A stretch of DNA of 64,000 nt from Allobosea sp. ASV33 (GTDB lineage Bacteria; Pseudomonadota; Alphaproteobacteria; Rhizobiales; Beijerinckiaceae). The stretch spans positions 89,778 to 153,777 of the forward strand of contig NZ_JAELTI010000001.1 of NCBI RefSeq assembly GCF_016428755.1, read 5' to 3'. A program made the translations under genes and the position numbers. Below, one piece after another: positions 52,788-61,660 of this stretch; within the stretch, counting starts at the first letter, position 1, and each line of letters begins with the position of its first letter. The notes beneath the pieces are model-generated. The model was not told the DNA's origin. It saw nothing but the letters and a program-made list of their open reading frames with translations, and searched no databases.

Positions 52788-53057
52788 ATGAGCAATGATG
52801 ACATCCGTGACAACGCTTCTGTTCCGCAGCCGTCGTGCTCCGACGTGAAGCTCAGCGAGCAGGAACTCGAAGCCGTGAACGGCGCCGGTATCGACAATGC
52901 GTTCAAGGGTGCCGTCACGGGCGGCCTGAGCCTTGCTGGCGTCGGTGCCATGTGCGGCCCCGTCGGGGCCGGAGTGCTGGGCGCCGTTGGCGTGATCGGC
53001 GGGGCGATCATGGGAGCATTCGCGCCGGACTCCGATGGTCCGGTCAGCGGTCAATAG
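52788..53057 (+). CDS. Bacteriocin-like precursor peptide 1 (glycine-zipper core)
   Basis: 89 residues. The leader of about 34 residues ends in the acidic motif 'KLSEQELEAVNGAG'. The core 'IDNAFKGAVTGGLSLAGVGA', a single Cys, then 'GPVGAGVLGAVGVIGGAIMG' is full of GxxxG patterns, like membrane-active class II bacteriocins and microcins. It is the first gene of a run with the HlyD-like and C39 ABC exporter genes, 49 bp before the former. Processing after the Gly pair by the C39 peptidase at 54354 and export are expected from family knowledge. Activity is untested. Confidence 0.82.
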   Translation: MSNDDIRDNASVPQPSCSDVKLSEQELEAVNGAGIDNAFKGAVTGGLSLAGVGAMCGPVGAGVLGAVGVIGGAIMGAFAPDSDGPVSGQ

Positions 53058-53106
53058 CCGTCATTTAGGTCACCTTGTTCGACCCTTCATTCAGAGACAA
53101 CGCGAC

Positions 53107-54357
53107 ATGACGGCGGCTCTCTACCGCAAGGAAGCGCTCGACCATCTCGCGGGCCCTGATCGGCTCGACGAGATGGTGCGGGTCACCTCTCCGCATGGCT
53201 GGGCGGCGCTGGGCACGGCGCTGGTGATCGTGGCAGGCTGCCTCGGCTGGTCGATCCTCGGCAGCTATCGCACCACCGTCAGCGGCCAGGGCCTGCTCGT
53301 ACCGGCGGGAGGCGCCTTCGTCAGCGTCTACGCTCCCAAGGCTGGATGGCTCGACAGCTATCGTCAGCGCGGCGACAAGGTGAAGAAGGGCGATCTGATC
53401 GCCCGCCTCAGCGCACCCGAGGACGCCGCTCGTCTCGCCGACGTCGATAGTCGCGTCACTCAGCTCACGGCACAGCGCGATGCGCTTGCTGTGCAGATCG
53501 AGGACCGCATCCGCAAGGAGACGATCGCTGCCCAGCGCAAGCGCGAGGCCCTGCAGGAGACGGTCGATCTGGGGGAATCCCGGATGGACGCGCTCAACAC
53601 CTTGCTCGGTCAGCGTGAGTCGCTCCTGTCCAAGGGGCTGATGCCCTCCGACCGGATCATCGAAACCCGCGAGAGGTTGTTCGCTGCGCGGGAATCGATC
53701 TCGCGGGCGCGAACCGAGCTGCTCTCGCTCGACGCCTCGCTCCAGACCCTGCGTCACCAGACCGACCAGGAGCGCGCCGCGCTCGATCGCCAGTTGCGCG
53801 ACGCCGAGGGGCAGCGCGCCCAGACCCATCTGAGCGAGAACCTGGCGACCAATATCGTCGCCCGTTCCGACGGCACCATCACCACCAACGAGGCCGGCGA
53901 CCACGCGCTGGTCAGCGCCGGCCAGAAGCTGATGGTGATCGAGCAGGGCGGGCCCCGGCTCGACGCGCTGCTCTATGTGCCCGCCGACAGCGGCAAGGAG
54001 GTGAAACTCGGCATGGAGGTGCGCCTGTCGCCCTCCACGGCCAAGAAGGAGGAATACGGCTCGCTGATCGGCACGGTCATCCAGGTCGACGACAGCCCCG
54101 AAAACGAATCGGCGCTGGCCCATCGCCTCGGCAACCCCGATCTCGCCCGGCTCTTCACTCGCGCCGGACCGCCGCTCCAGCTCGTCGTCCGGATCAATCC
54201 GGGTTCCAACGGCCCTGATAGTTACGCCTGGACCTCCAGGCGCGGCGAGCAAGTCGAACTCGCCTCGACCACGCTTCTAGAAGGCCAGGTGACCGTGAAG
54301 TCGGGCCGGCCAATCAGCTTGTTCATTCCGGCGCTGCGCCGCTTCGTCGGCCTATGA
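53107..54357 (+). CDS. NHLM-type peptide secretion protein, HlyD/membrane-fusion family
   Basis: 416 residues from ATG 53107. A cytoplasmic N-terminus is followed by a single membrane helix ('ALGTALVIVAGCLGWSILGS'), then the lipoyl half 'TTVSGQGLLVPAGGAFVSVY'. A long coiled coil (about 115-250, rich in Leu/Arg/Gln) follows, then 'IVARSDGTITTNEAGDHALV' and the beta-barrel domain. This is the adaptor subunit of the NHLM bacteriocin export system, which links the ABC exporter to the outside. It overlaps the C39 ABC gene by 4 bases. Confidence 0.88.
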   Translation: MTAALYRKEALDHLAGPDRLDEMVRVTSPHGWAALGTALVIVAGCLGWSILGSYRTTVSGQGLLVPAGGAFVSVYAPKAGWLDSYRQRGDKVKKGDLIARLSAPEDAARLADVDSRVTQLTAQRDALAVQIEDRIRKETIAAQRKREALQETVDLGESRMDALNTLLGQRESLLSKGLMPSDRIIETRERLFAARESISRARTELLSLDASLQTLRHQTDQERAALDRQLRDAEGQRAQTHLSENLATNIVARSDGTITTNEAGDHALVSAGQKLMVIEQGGPRLDALLYVPADSGKEVKLGMEVRLSPSTAKKEEYGSLIGTVIQVDDSPENESALAHRLGNPDLARLFTRAGPPLQLVVRINPGSNGPDSYAWTSRRGEQVELASTTLLEGQVTVKSGRPISLFIPALRRFVGL

Positions 54358-56534
54358 GCAAGGTGCCTCCCGTGCGTTTTCCGCAAACCGGCCGCAAGTC
54401 GGTCCCGACCATCCTGCAGATGGAGGCCGTCGAATGCGGAGCGGCTTGCCTTGCCATGGTCCTGGCTCATCACGGCAAATGGGTGCCGCTCGAGGAACTG
54501 CGCGTCACCTGTGGCGTCTCGCGCGACGGCAGCAAGGCGAAGAACCTGGTCCAGGCTGCGCGCCGCTACGGCCTTGTGGCCGAGGGCTGGCGTACGGAGC
54601 CGGCCAACCTCGCCGGCAAGCAACTGCCGGCGATCCTGTTCTGGGAGTTCAATCATTTCGTCGTGCTGGAAGGGATCGGCCGCAAGCTCGTCTATCTCAA
54701 CGATCCCGCCAGCGGCCCGCGCACGGTCACGCATGAGGAATTCAATCGCGGCTTCACCGGCGTGATGCTGACCATGGCGCCAGGCCCGGAGTTCCGCCCT
54801 TCGGGTGCGCGGACGAATGTCTGGGGCGCGGTGCGCGACCAGCTCGCGCCTTCGCGCGGCGCCGTCGTCTTCCTGGTGCTGGCCGGCATGGCCGCGCTTG
54901 TGCCCGGCGTCTTCGTTCCGGCGGCGACGAAGGTCTTCGTCGACGACATCCTCGTCCGCCACTTGACGGACTGGATGCGGCCGCTGCTGCTCGGCCTCGC
55001 CTGTGCCGCCCTGCTCGGCGGGCTCTTGAGCTGGCTGCAAGGCTATTTCCTCGCGCGCCTGCAATGGAAGCTCGGCGTTTCGCTGGGCCTCAAGCTGACA
55101 TGGCACCTGTTGCGGCTCTCGCCGAGCTTCTTCGCACAGCGCTATGCGGGCGACATCGCGAGCCGGCTCGCGACAACGGAGCGGGCCTGCGACCTGATCG
55201 GCAGCCAAGTCTCGGCCATGCTGGTGACCGGACTCGCGGCCCTCTTCTACGGCATGCTCATGGCGGTCTACGATCCGGTGCTTGCCGGCATCGGTCTGGT
55301 GCTCGCCCTGTTCAACGCGGTATTCGCCCGCCTGATCGCGAGGCGGCAGGAGAACGCCGCCCGCACCGTCATGCGCGAGCAGTCGGCGCTGGGCAGCCTT
55401 TCCATCAGTGGCATCCAGTCGATCGAGACCCTGAAGGCGACCGCCTCCGAGCACGATTTCCTGAACCGTTGGGCCAATGCCCAGGCCCGCACCATGAATG
55501 CGGTGCACCGCTCGCAATTGCCCCTCCAACTCCTCGATCTGATCCCGCGCGCGCTCGGCGCGCTGACGATGGCCGCGATCCTCGGCGTCGGCGGCTGGCG
55601 CGCCATGGAGGGGCTGATCACGGTCGGGACGCTCGCGGCGTTCCAGACCGTATTGTCGAGCTTCCTGTCGCAGGTCAGCGGGCTCGTCGGTGTCGCCTCG
55701 GGCATGCGCGAATTGCGGGTGGCGATGGAGCGTGTCGACGACGTGCTGCGCTATCCGCTCGACCGGCGCCTGGACACGCAATCCACGGAAACGGCCGAGG
55801 CCGCACCGCGCCGCCTCTCCGGCGCGGTCGAGATCACCGATCTCGCCTATGGCTACAATCCGCTCGATCCGCCGCTGGTCGAAGGCTTTTCGCTGACGGT
55901 CGCGCCGGGCGCGCGCATCGCACTCGTAGGCCCTTCCGGCAGCGGCAAGTCGACGATCGCGCGGCTCATCGTCGGGCTGGCCGATCCATGGACGGGCAAA
56001 ATCGCCTTCGACGGACGGCCGGCGGACCGGATCCTGCCGGGCGTCCGCGCCGCCTCGATCGCCTATGTCGAGCAGTCCGTCGTCCTGATGGAAGGCACCG
56101 TCCGCGAGAATCTGACGCTCTGGGACCAGCGGGTGAGCGAGCGGGCGATCGTCGAGGCCGCCCGCGATGCCGGGCTGCACGACACCATCGCCGCGCGCCC
56201 CGGTGGCTACGACGCCCCAGTCAGCGAGGGCGGCAGCAACTGGTCGGGCGGGCAGGCCCAGCGCCTGGAGATCGCGAGGGCGCTGGTCGGGGAGCCGAGC
56301 ATCCTCGTGCTCGACGAGGCGACCTCGGCGCTCGACGCCACGACCGAAGCAGCGATCCTCGACAATCTGAGGCGCCGTGGCTGCACCATCATCCTGGTCA
56401 CCCATCGCCTCAGCGCCATCCGCGATTGCGACGAAATCCTCGTGCTCGACCGTGGGCGGATCGTCCAGCGCGGATCGCACGAGGCGCTCTATCGCCAAGC
56501 GGGCACCTATGGGGAGCTGATCCGTGCTGCATGA
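54354..56534 (+). CDS. NHLM-type peptidase-containing ABC exporter (C39 peptidase)
   Basis: 726 residues. The N-terminal C39 cysteine protease has 'QMEAVECGAACLAMVL' (catalytic Cys in the Glu-Cys-Gly), 'WEFNHFVVLEG' (His) and 'YLNDPASGPR' (Asp). It cuts leaders at a double-glycine-type site. Membrane helices span about 165-440. The ATPase has Walker A 'GPSGSGKSTIA', signature 'WSGGQAQRLEIARAL' and Walker B 'ILVLDEATSALD'. It should cleave and export the small precursors encoded around it. The next gene starts 11 bases before its stop. Confidence 0.92.
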   Translation: MSKVPPVRFPQTGRKSVPTILQMEAVECGAACLAMVLAHHGKWVPLEELRVTCGVSRDGSKAKNLVQAARRYGLVAEGWRTEPANLAGKQLPAILFWEFNHFVVLEGIGRKLVYLNDPASGPRTVTHEEFNRGFTGVMLTMAPGPEFRPSGARTNVWGAVRDQLAPSRGAVVFLVLAGMAALVPGVFVPAATKVFVDDILVRHLTDWMRPLLLGLACAALLGGLLSWLQGYFLARLQWKLGVSLGLKLTWHLLRLSPSFFAQRYAGDIASRLATTERACDLIGSQVSAMLVTGLAALFYGMLMAVYDPVLAGIGLVLALFNAVFARLIARRQENAARTVMREQSALGSLSISGIQSIETLKATASEHDFLNRWANAQARTMNAVHRSQLPLQLLDLIPRALGALTMAAILGVGGWRAMEGLITVGTLAAFQTVLSSFLSQVSGLVGVASGMRELRVAMERVDDVLRYPLDRRLDTQSTETAEAAPRRLSGAVEITDLAYGYNPLDPPLVEGFSLTVAPGARIALVGPSGSGKSTIARLIVGLADPWTGKIAFDGRPADRILPGVRAASIAYVEQSVVLMEGTVRENLTLWDQRVSERAIVEAARDAGLHDTIAARPGGYDAPVSEGGSNWSGGQAQRLEIARALVGEPSILVLDEATSALDATTEAAILDNLRRRGCTIILVTHRLSAIRDCDEILVLDRGRIVQRGSHEALYRQAGTYGELIRAA

Positions 56535-59397
56535 AGCTCCCCATCGCATCGCCGCCTCCGGGAGCGCTGCCGTCGACTCCGGCGCGGCCATGCCCGTCGC
56601 GACCACCGGCCTGCGGGTCGATGTCGGCTCGGCCGATCTCTACCTCGACTGGCCCGGTCAGGCGGGACGCCGCCGCCGTCTGGCGACTCTCGGTAGCCAT
56701 GACATCGCGCTGCCGTTGTCCTTGACGGAGGCCACGTCGCCGATACCGAAAGAGGCGCGGCTCCTCGCTTTCCCAGCGCCCGGATCGCGGTTGTCGACTT
56801 TCGCGATCGAGACTTTTCTGGCCAGCCTCGATAGTGGCGATGCCGCCGCGATCACCGCCGCGGAAAGCTGGGTCGAGCGCACGGCACGCGCAGCAGGCGA
56901 GCCCTTGGCGGGAACCTCCGTCCTGCTCGGCGATGGGGACGGCACGCTCGAGCCGGGTTGCGTCGCGCGGCCGGCACAGGGCCTGCTCTGGGTCGCGGCC
57001 GGGGACGCGACGCTGGTGACCGACCTGCCAGGAGCCGGCCCGGTTCTCCCCGGAATGCCGGCGGTTCCCGTGACCTCCGGCGGTATCGTCGTTGAACGCA
57101 CCAGCGCGATCAACTGCCGCACGAGCGCGGCGCTGGCCGCAGAAGGCGGTCTTGCGCGCGCGCTGCTCGGACATCACGAACGGATCACCCGTGCGCTCGC
57201 CTTCTCGGAGGCGAGCCGGGAAGACGCCGAGATCGCCCGCATCGGCGGCAAGGCGGCCCGCGACCGAACCATTCTGGCCGCGACCGTCGCGCCGCTTCTG
57301 CCTCCTGCCGCCGGCGGCGCGCTGCCCGGTGCCTCGCTCGCATCGGCATTCCGCACCGTCGCCGAAGCCAGCGCAGTGTCCCTGCCTTCCGCGCCGCCGC
57401 CCGAGGCAGGCGAGGATGAGGGTCTGGGGACCGAACGGCAGCTCGCCGACCTCGCCGCCTGGGCTGGCGTACGGACCCGTCGTATCCGGCTGGAACCGGG
57501 CTGGTGGCGCCGGGGCGGGCAATCGATCCTCGGCTTCCGCCGCGAGGACGGCAGGCCGGTCGCTCTGATCGCCGGAACCGGCTGGCGGGGCGGCTACCGC
57601 ATCCGCGAGGCAGGTCGGGACCTGCCCGTCGATGCGGGCACGGCCGCAGCCCTGGTCGACCACGGTCATGTGCTGCAGCGCTGCCTTCCGGATACGGCGA
57701 TCGACGGCGCCGGGTTGCTGCGCTTCGCCGCGCCGCTCGCCTGGCCAAGTTTGATGGCCATCCTGATCATCGGGCTCGCCGGCAGCCTGCTCGGCCTAGT
57801 GACGCCGATGGCGACGGAGATCCTGTTCGAGACGGTGATCCCGGCCGCCTCGCATCCCGAACTGCTCCAGCTTACCGTCGGCATCGCGGCGCTCGGTCTC
57901 GGCGGCATCGCCTTCGAGCTCGTGCGCGGCTTTCTGGTGCTGCGGCTCGCCACGCTCCTGAACACCGATCTCGAAGGCGCGGTATGGGACCGGCTCCTGC
58001 GCCTGCCAGCCGGCTTCTTCCGGAACCATGCCGCGGGCGATCTCGCCCTGCGTGCCGCGGCGATCAACCAGATGCGTGACGCCGTCAGCGGCACGGCGGT
58101 CAGCTCCCTGCTCTCGGCAGTCTTCTCGGTCTCCAGCCTCGCCCTGATCCTCTATTACGAATGGCGGCTCGCCCTGGTTGCGATCGGCCTGGTCGTCATC
58201 CAGCTCGTCGTCATGGTCGTGGTCAATCTGCGGATGCTCGCCTGGAAGCGGCGCGCTCTGGAGACGGAAGGCCGGCTGCAGGCCCTGGCGCTGCAACTGA
58301 TCCAGGGTATCGCCAAGCTGAAGGTTGCGGGCGCCGAGGCCCGGGCCTTCGCCCGCTGGTCGCCGCTCTTCATCGCGCGGCGGGCTCTAGGCTTCCGCCA
58401 GAGCGGGCTTTCATCCGGTTTCTCGGCCTTCGGAACGGCATTCGGCATCGCTTCGGCCGCCCTGCTGATCGGGATCGTCGGTCTCGGCGGCATCGAGATC
58501 GGCATCGGCCGCTTCGTCGCCTTCAACGCCGCCTACGGCCAGTTCATGTCGGCGACCCTGTCGCTGGGCAGCGTTTTGCCAGCCTTGCTGTCGCTGAAGC
58601 CGCTCTATGGCCGCGCCGCGCCGCTGCTCGCGGCTTCGCCTGAAAACACGGGCAGGCGCGGCGCGCTGCACGATCTGCGCGGCGGCATCGAGGTCAACGA
58701 CGTGGTCTTCCGCTATCGCGGCGACGGCCCCGCCGTTCTCGACGGAGTGTCGATCAGGATCAGGCCAGGCGAATTCGTCGGCATCGTCGGCACCTCCGGC
58801 TCCGGCAAATCGACGCTGATGCGCATCCTGCTCGGCTTTGAGACGCCGGAAAGCGGCTCGGTCTTCTTCGATGATCAGGAGCTGAGCAGTCTCGATCTGC
58901 GCGCGCTGCGCCGGCAGATGGGTGTCGTGCTCCAGTCCAGCCGCGCCACGGGCGGCACTGTCCTGGACAACATCCTCAACGGGGCTGCGCTGGCGGAGAC
59001 GGATGCCTGGGAGGCGGCGCGCCTCGCGGGGCTGGAGGCCGACATCCGCGCCATGCCGATGGGAATGCACACCTTCGTCGGCGAGGACGGGACGCTTCTC
59101 TCAGGCGGCCAGCGCCAGCGCCTTCTGATCGCCCGCGCGGTGGTGCGCCGGCCGAGGATCCTGCTCTTCGACGAAGCGACCAGCGCTCTGGACAACCGCA
59201 CCCAGCAGATCGTCTCCGAAGGGCTGGAATGGCTCGACGCCACCCGCGTCGTCATCGCGCATCGCCTGTCCACTATCCAGCACGCCGACCGCATCTATGT
59301 GCTGCAGGGCGGGCGGGTTGCCGAGGAGGGAAGCTATCGCGAGCTGCTCGAGCGCGGCGGATTGTTCGCCCAAATGGCGCTCAGGCAGGTCGCGTGA
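56524..59397 (+). CDS. NHLM-type second ABC exporter, no C39 domain
   Basis: 957 residues from a GTG overlapping the previous gene. The first about 390 residues have no C39 peptidase motif and correspond to the extra N-terminal region of the NHLM 'permease/ATP-binding' family. Membrane helices lie at about 400-690 ('SLMAILIIGLAGSLLGLVTP', 'GIAALGLGGIAFELVRGF'). The ATPase has 'GTSGSGKSTLM', 'LLSGGQRQRLLIARAV' and 'RILLFDEATSALD'. In these systems two ABC proteins occur side by side with the HlyD-like protein and probably form a heteromeric exporter. Five precursor-like genes follow after 50 bp. Confidence 0.9.
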   Translation: MLHEAPHRIAASGSAAVDSGAAMPVATTGLRVDVGSADLYLDWPGQAGRRRRLATLGSHDIALPLSLTEATSPIPKEARLLAFPAPGSRLSTFAIETFLASLDSGDAAAITAAESWVERTARAAGEPLAGTSVLLGDGDGTLEPGCVARPAQGLLWVAAGDATLVTDLPGAGPVLPGMPAVPVTSGGIVVERTSAINCRTSAALAAEGGLARALLGHHERITRALAFSEASREDAEIARIGGKAARDRTILAATVAPLLPPAAGGALPGASLASAFRTVAEASAVSLPSAPPPEAGEDEGLGTERQLADLAAWAGVRTRRIRLEPGWWRRGGQSILGFRREDGRPVALIAGTGWRGGYRIREAGRDLPVDAGTAAALVDHGHVLQRCLPDTAIDGAGLLRFAAPLAWPSLMAILIIGLAGSLLGLVTPMATEILFETVIPAASHPELLQLTVGIAALGLGGIAFELVRGFLVLRLATLLNTDLEGAVWDRLLRLPAGFFRNHAAGDLALRAAAINQMRDAVSGTAVSSLLSAVFSVSSLALILYYEWRLALVAIGLVVIQLVVMVVVNLRMLAWKRRALETEGRLQALALQLIQGIAKLKVAGAEARAFARWSPLFIARRALGFRQSGLSSGFSAFGTAFGIASAALLIGIVGLGGIEIGIGRFVAFNAAYGQFMSATLSLGSVLPALLSLKPLYGRAAPLLAASPENTGRRGALHDLRGGIEVNDVVFRYRGDGPAVLDGVSIRIRPGEFVGIVGTSGSGKSTLMRILLGFETPESGSVFFDDQELSSLDLRALRRQMGVVLQSSRATGGTVLDNILNGAALAETDAWEAARLAGLEADIRAMPMGMHTFVGEDGTLLSGGQRQRLLIARAVVRRPRILLFDEATSALDNRTQQIVSEGLEWLDATRVVIAHRLSTIQHADRIYVLQGGRVAEEGSYRELLERGGLFAQMALRQVA

Positions 59398-59447
59398 ACC
59401 AGGCATCCGCCGGACCGAAACGCAGCAAACCACAGAAGGAACCCGAC

Positions 59448-59693
59448 ATGACGGATAGCAGCAACCGCAAGCTCGACGAGACCGAGCTCGACCAGGTGCA
59501 CGGCGCAGGAACCGGCGGGCATTGGGACCATAGCGGCAAGAGTTCCATGTGGGTGACCACCGTGCCCGGCGACGCCCATGGCTTCTTCGGGGCGAGCGAG
59601 AACAGAAGCTCCGTACGGCCGGACGGCAATGGCGGCTTTATCCGCTGGGACCGGGCCAATAGCTGCGAAGCCCCGGCGATCCGCAGGGTCTGA
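59448..59693 (+). CDS. Precursor peptide 2 (His/Gly/Trp-containing hydrophilic core)
   Basis: 81 residues, AAGGA before the ATG. The leader is 'KLDETELDQVHGAG', so cleavage is expected after residue 20-21. The core begins 'TGGHWDHSGKSSMWVTTVPG' and is rich in Gly, Ser, Asp, Asn and His with three Trp and one Cys. It is hydrophilic, unlike the glycine-zipper cores nearby. The same leader on an unrelated core supports the view that export is leader-directed. Core function unknown; a metal-binding role of the His/Asp residues is conceivable but unsupported. Confidence 0.7.
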   Translation: MTDSSNRKLDETELDQVHGAGTGGHWDHSGKSSMWVTTVPGDAHGFFGASENRSSVRPDGNGGFIRWDRANSCEAPAIRRV

Positions 59694-59725
59694 GCCGGTG
59701 GCGCCGATCGCCGATGGAGAAGACC

Positions 59726-59926
59726 ATGGATAACGAAAAAGCCAGGATCGGCGAACAGCGCATGGATCTCAAGCTGTCCGACGACGATCTGGAGGCGGCG
59801 GTGGGCGGCGTCGGTCAAGCGCGCGGGTCCGTCAATATCGAGGCCCTGGCGCACAAATACGCCGTACGCGATCCGCTCTATCGCACTGCCAATGTCAAAC
59901 TTGCAACCGAGGTAGAACATGACTGA
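59726..59926 (+). CDS. Precursor peptide 3
   Basis: 66 residues from ATG 59726 behind GGAG; an ATG four codons earlier is in frame. The leader ends 'LKLSDDDLEAAVGG'. The core of about 38 residues starts 'VGQARGSVNIEALAHKYAVR' and ends 'ATEVEHD'. It is mildly amphipathic and has no Cys. It overlaps the start of the next gene by 8 bases. Confidence 0.68.
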   Translation: MDNEKARIGEQRMDLKLSDDDLEAAVGGVGQARGSVNIEALAHKYAVRDPLYRTANVKLATEVEHD

Positions 59927-60401
59927 AGCTGTCGAGAAGTTCCAAAACCACATCCGCTCCATCGCCGACGACCAGCAGCAGCTGGAGCGCTTTTTCACGG
60001 AGGTGAAAACGCCGGACGATCTTGTCGCCTATGCCGCCGATGCCGGCTGCCCGCTCGACAAGCTCGAGGCCGACAACCTGTTCGAGCAAGGGCAGGCCGC
60101 CTATAACCAGATGCAGAGTCAGCTGAGCGACGATGATCTGGACAAGGTGGTGGGCGGCATCAGCTTCGCGGCCATCGGCGTCGGCGTCGGCGCGGCGCTC
60201 GGCATCGCGGCCATTACTGTTTTCACGGCAGGAATCGGGACCAGTTTCATGGCCGCGACGGTGGCCGCCGGTTACACGACATGGGGCACCATAGCCGCCG
60301 GCACGCTAGTGAACGGTGGTGCGATGGCATTTTCGGGGGCCGTGGTAGGCGGTGGCGCCGGCTTGGTCGTCGACAAGGTTGTCAGTGCGGTCAAGTCGTA
60401 A
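59919..60401 (+). CDS. Precursor peptide 4 (Nif11-type leader, glycine-zipper core)
   Basis: 160 residues. The first 80 are a Nif11-like leader: 'KFQNHIRSIADDQQQLERFF' and 'TPDDLVAYAADAGCPLDKLE', ending in 'LSDDDLDKVVGG'. The core of about 80 residues is hydrophobic with many GxxxG and Ala/Gly runs ('ISFAAIGVGVGAALGIAAIT', 'GGAMAFSGAVVGGGAGLVVD') and no Cys. Nif11-type leaders serve varied natural-product precursors, usually with modification enzymes; none is encoded here. A membrane-inserting peptide is the best guess. Confidence 0.85.
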   Translation: MTEAVEKFQNHIRSIADDQQQLERFFTEVKTPDDLVAYAADAGCPLDKLEADNLFEQGQAAYNQMQSQLSDDDLDKVVGGISFAAIGVGVGAALGIAAITVFTAGIGTSFMAATVAAGYTTWGTIAAGTLVNGGAMAFSGAVVGGGAGLVVDKVVSAVKS

Positions 60402-60452
60402 AGCTCTGTCCCTATAACTGATATTGTCTTCTTCTGTGAAGGATAACCGTTC

Positions 60453-60941
60453 ATGACAGCACAAGCAATGACTTCAGACAGCCCTCGCTTTATTCAATTC
60501 CAGGGCGTTCTTTCCAAGCTCGCCTCCGATCCCGATGAGGCAAGGCAATTCGCTTCAACCGTCAATAATCCGGAGACGTTCGCTTTCTATCTTTCCAAGA
60601 AAGGGATCGCCGTCAATTCAAGCGAGGCGGAGACCGTCTACGGAGCTCTGCACAAGCTCGCTGCGACGCTGCCAGAGCAGGGGCCGGCCGAAGAGCGGCC
60701 GCTCCAGGACAATGAACTGAGCGAAGTGGTCGGCGGTGGATGGGGCTGGGTCGCGATCGGCGCGGTCGCGGGGCTTGCCCTTGGCGCGGTGACGGGCGGT
60801 GTTGGTCTCGCACTTGCCGGCGCAGCTTTCGAAGTGGTCGGCACCGCCACGCTCGGTGCCGTCGGAGGCGGGCTTGTGGGTGCCGGCAGCGGCGCTGCGG
60901 TTGGCGGCATCGCCCAGACTATAAAAAGCGCGCTTTCGTAA
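60453..60941 (+). CDS. Precursor peptide 5 (Nif11-type leader, glycine-rich core)
   Basis: 162 residues. The leader of about 95 has a Nif11-like helical part ('FQGVLSKLASDPDEARQFAS', 'PETFAFYLSKKGIAVNSSEA') and ends 'LQDNELSEVVGG'. The core of about 67 residues begins 'GWGWVAIGAVAGLALGAVTG' and continues Gly/Ala/Val-rich to 'TIKSALS', without Cys. It resembles peptide 4 in design but not in sequence. A strong terminator follows at 60959, ending this transcription unit. Confidence 0.85.
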   Translation: MTAQAMTSDSPRFIQFQGVLSKLASDPDEARQFASTVNNPETFAFYLSKKGIAVNSSEAETVYGALHKLAATLPEQGPAEERPLQDNELSEVVGGGWGWVAIGAVAGLALGAVTGGVGLALAGAAFEVVGTATLGAVGGGLVGAGSGAAVGGIAQTIKSALS

Positions 60942-60958
60942 GAGGCGTATATAAAACA

Positions 60959-60986
60959 AACGAGAGCGGCTCGTGCCGCTCTCGTT
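60959..60986 (+). terminator. Hairpin terminator of the peptide operon
   Basis: AACGAGAGCGGC, TCGT, GCCGCTCTCGTT: a perfect 12-bp stem with a 4-nt loop, followed by ACTTGTTTCTT. It separates peptides 1-5 and the exporter from peptides 6 and 7. Confidence 0.85.
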
Positions 60987-61009
60987 ACTTGTTTCTTGGC
61001 CGAGATACC

Positions 61010-61660
61010 TACGGCACGCTGTGATTCCGCCGATAGATCAAAACTCTCGCGGTCTCTGAAAGGTTTCGCAAGCCAGCCTTGGTATGACTGCCCAGAACAG
61101 GATGGCCAAGCACGGTCGAGCGGGGAGTAGGCAGATGGATATCGAACAGAAGGATATCGCGCTGGATGACAAGGCGCTGGAGGCCGTGAATGGCGCGGGC
61201 TTGGGCGATGCTCTGAAGCGCGTCGGGGAATCGGTGATTACCGACTTGAAGAACGGAGCAGAGATCGGCGGCAGGGGCCCCGCCCAGGTGATCGGTTCCG
61301 CAGTCGGAGCCTACGTTGGTCTGATTAAGGGCATCAAGAACGAGATCTTCTGACGCAACAGCTACTCTCATCTTCCGATATCAAGCTCCGTCAGCTCCGG
61401 CTGGGGGAGCATTTTTGTTTCAGTAAGACGTTTCGGTACCGGGTGATGATGGGGCTCGTTTCCACAGCACGCTGCAATGCCGCCGATCCCGAAATTCGAG
61501 CTTTCTCCGTAAAGGTTTCGCAAGCCGATCCTGATAGAGCATCCTCAGCCACAGAATGGACATGCACGGTCGAGCGGGAAGCAGGCAGATGGATACCGAA
61601 CATAAGGATATCGCGCTGGATGACGCCACGCTGGACGCCGTGAATGGCGGCGGAATCATA
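61010..61660. repeat. Imperfect tandem duplication of a leader/promoter unit
   Basis: The sequence from about 61022 to 61197 is echoed at about 61455-61652. Shared blocks are GCCGAT, AAAGGTTTCGCAAGCC, GCACGGTCGAGCGGG and then the first about 20 codons of two precursor genes ('KDIALDD..L.AVNG.G'). The cores diverge straight afterwards. A promoter, ribosome binding site and leader were thus duplicated and joined to different cores. Confidence 0.8.
61135..61353 (+). CDS. Precursor peptide 6
   Basis: 72 residues from ATG 61135 (GGGGAGTAGG upstream). The 22-residue leader 'KDIALDDKALEAVNGAG' is almost the same as that of peptide 7. The core starts 'LGDALKRVGESVITDLKNGA' and ends 'LIKGIKNEIF'. It is amphipathic with a Gly-rich middle and no Cys. 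It lies after the terminator, so it needs its own promoter, perhaps in the duplicated unit just upstream. Confidence 0.78.
   Translation: MDIEQKDIALDDKALEAVNGAGLGDALKRVGESVITDLKNGAEIGGRGPAQVIGSAVGAYVGLIKGIKNEIF

Noticed and set aside
54222..56606. A 794-residue reverse-strand open frame opposite the C39 ABC gene
   Set aside because: It is a mirror of the well-supported forward gene: a His/Arg/Asp/Gln-rich translation with no motif. Long antisense frames are common in GC-rich DNA with strong third-position bias.
55064..56725. A 553-residue forward frame overlapping the ABC exporter
   Set aside because: Arg/Pro/Gly-rich translation in the wrong codon phase; the ABC frame carries all ATPase and peptidase motifs.
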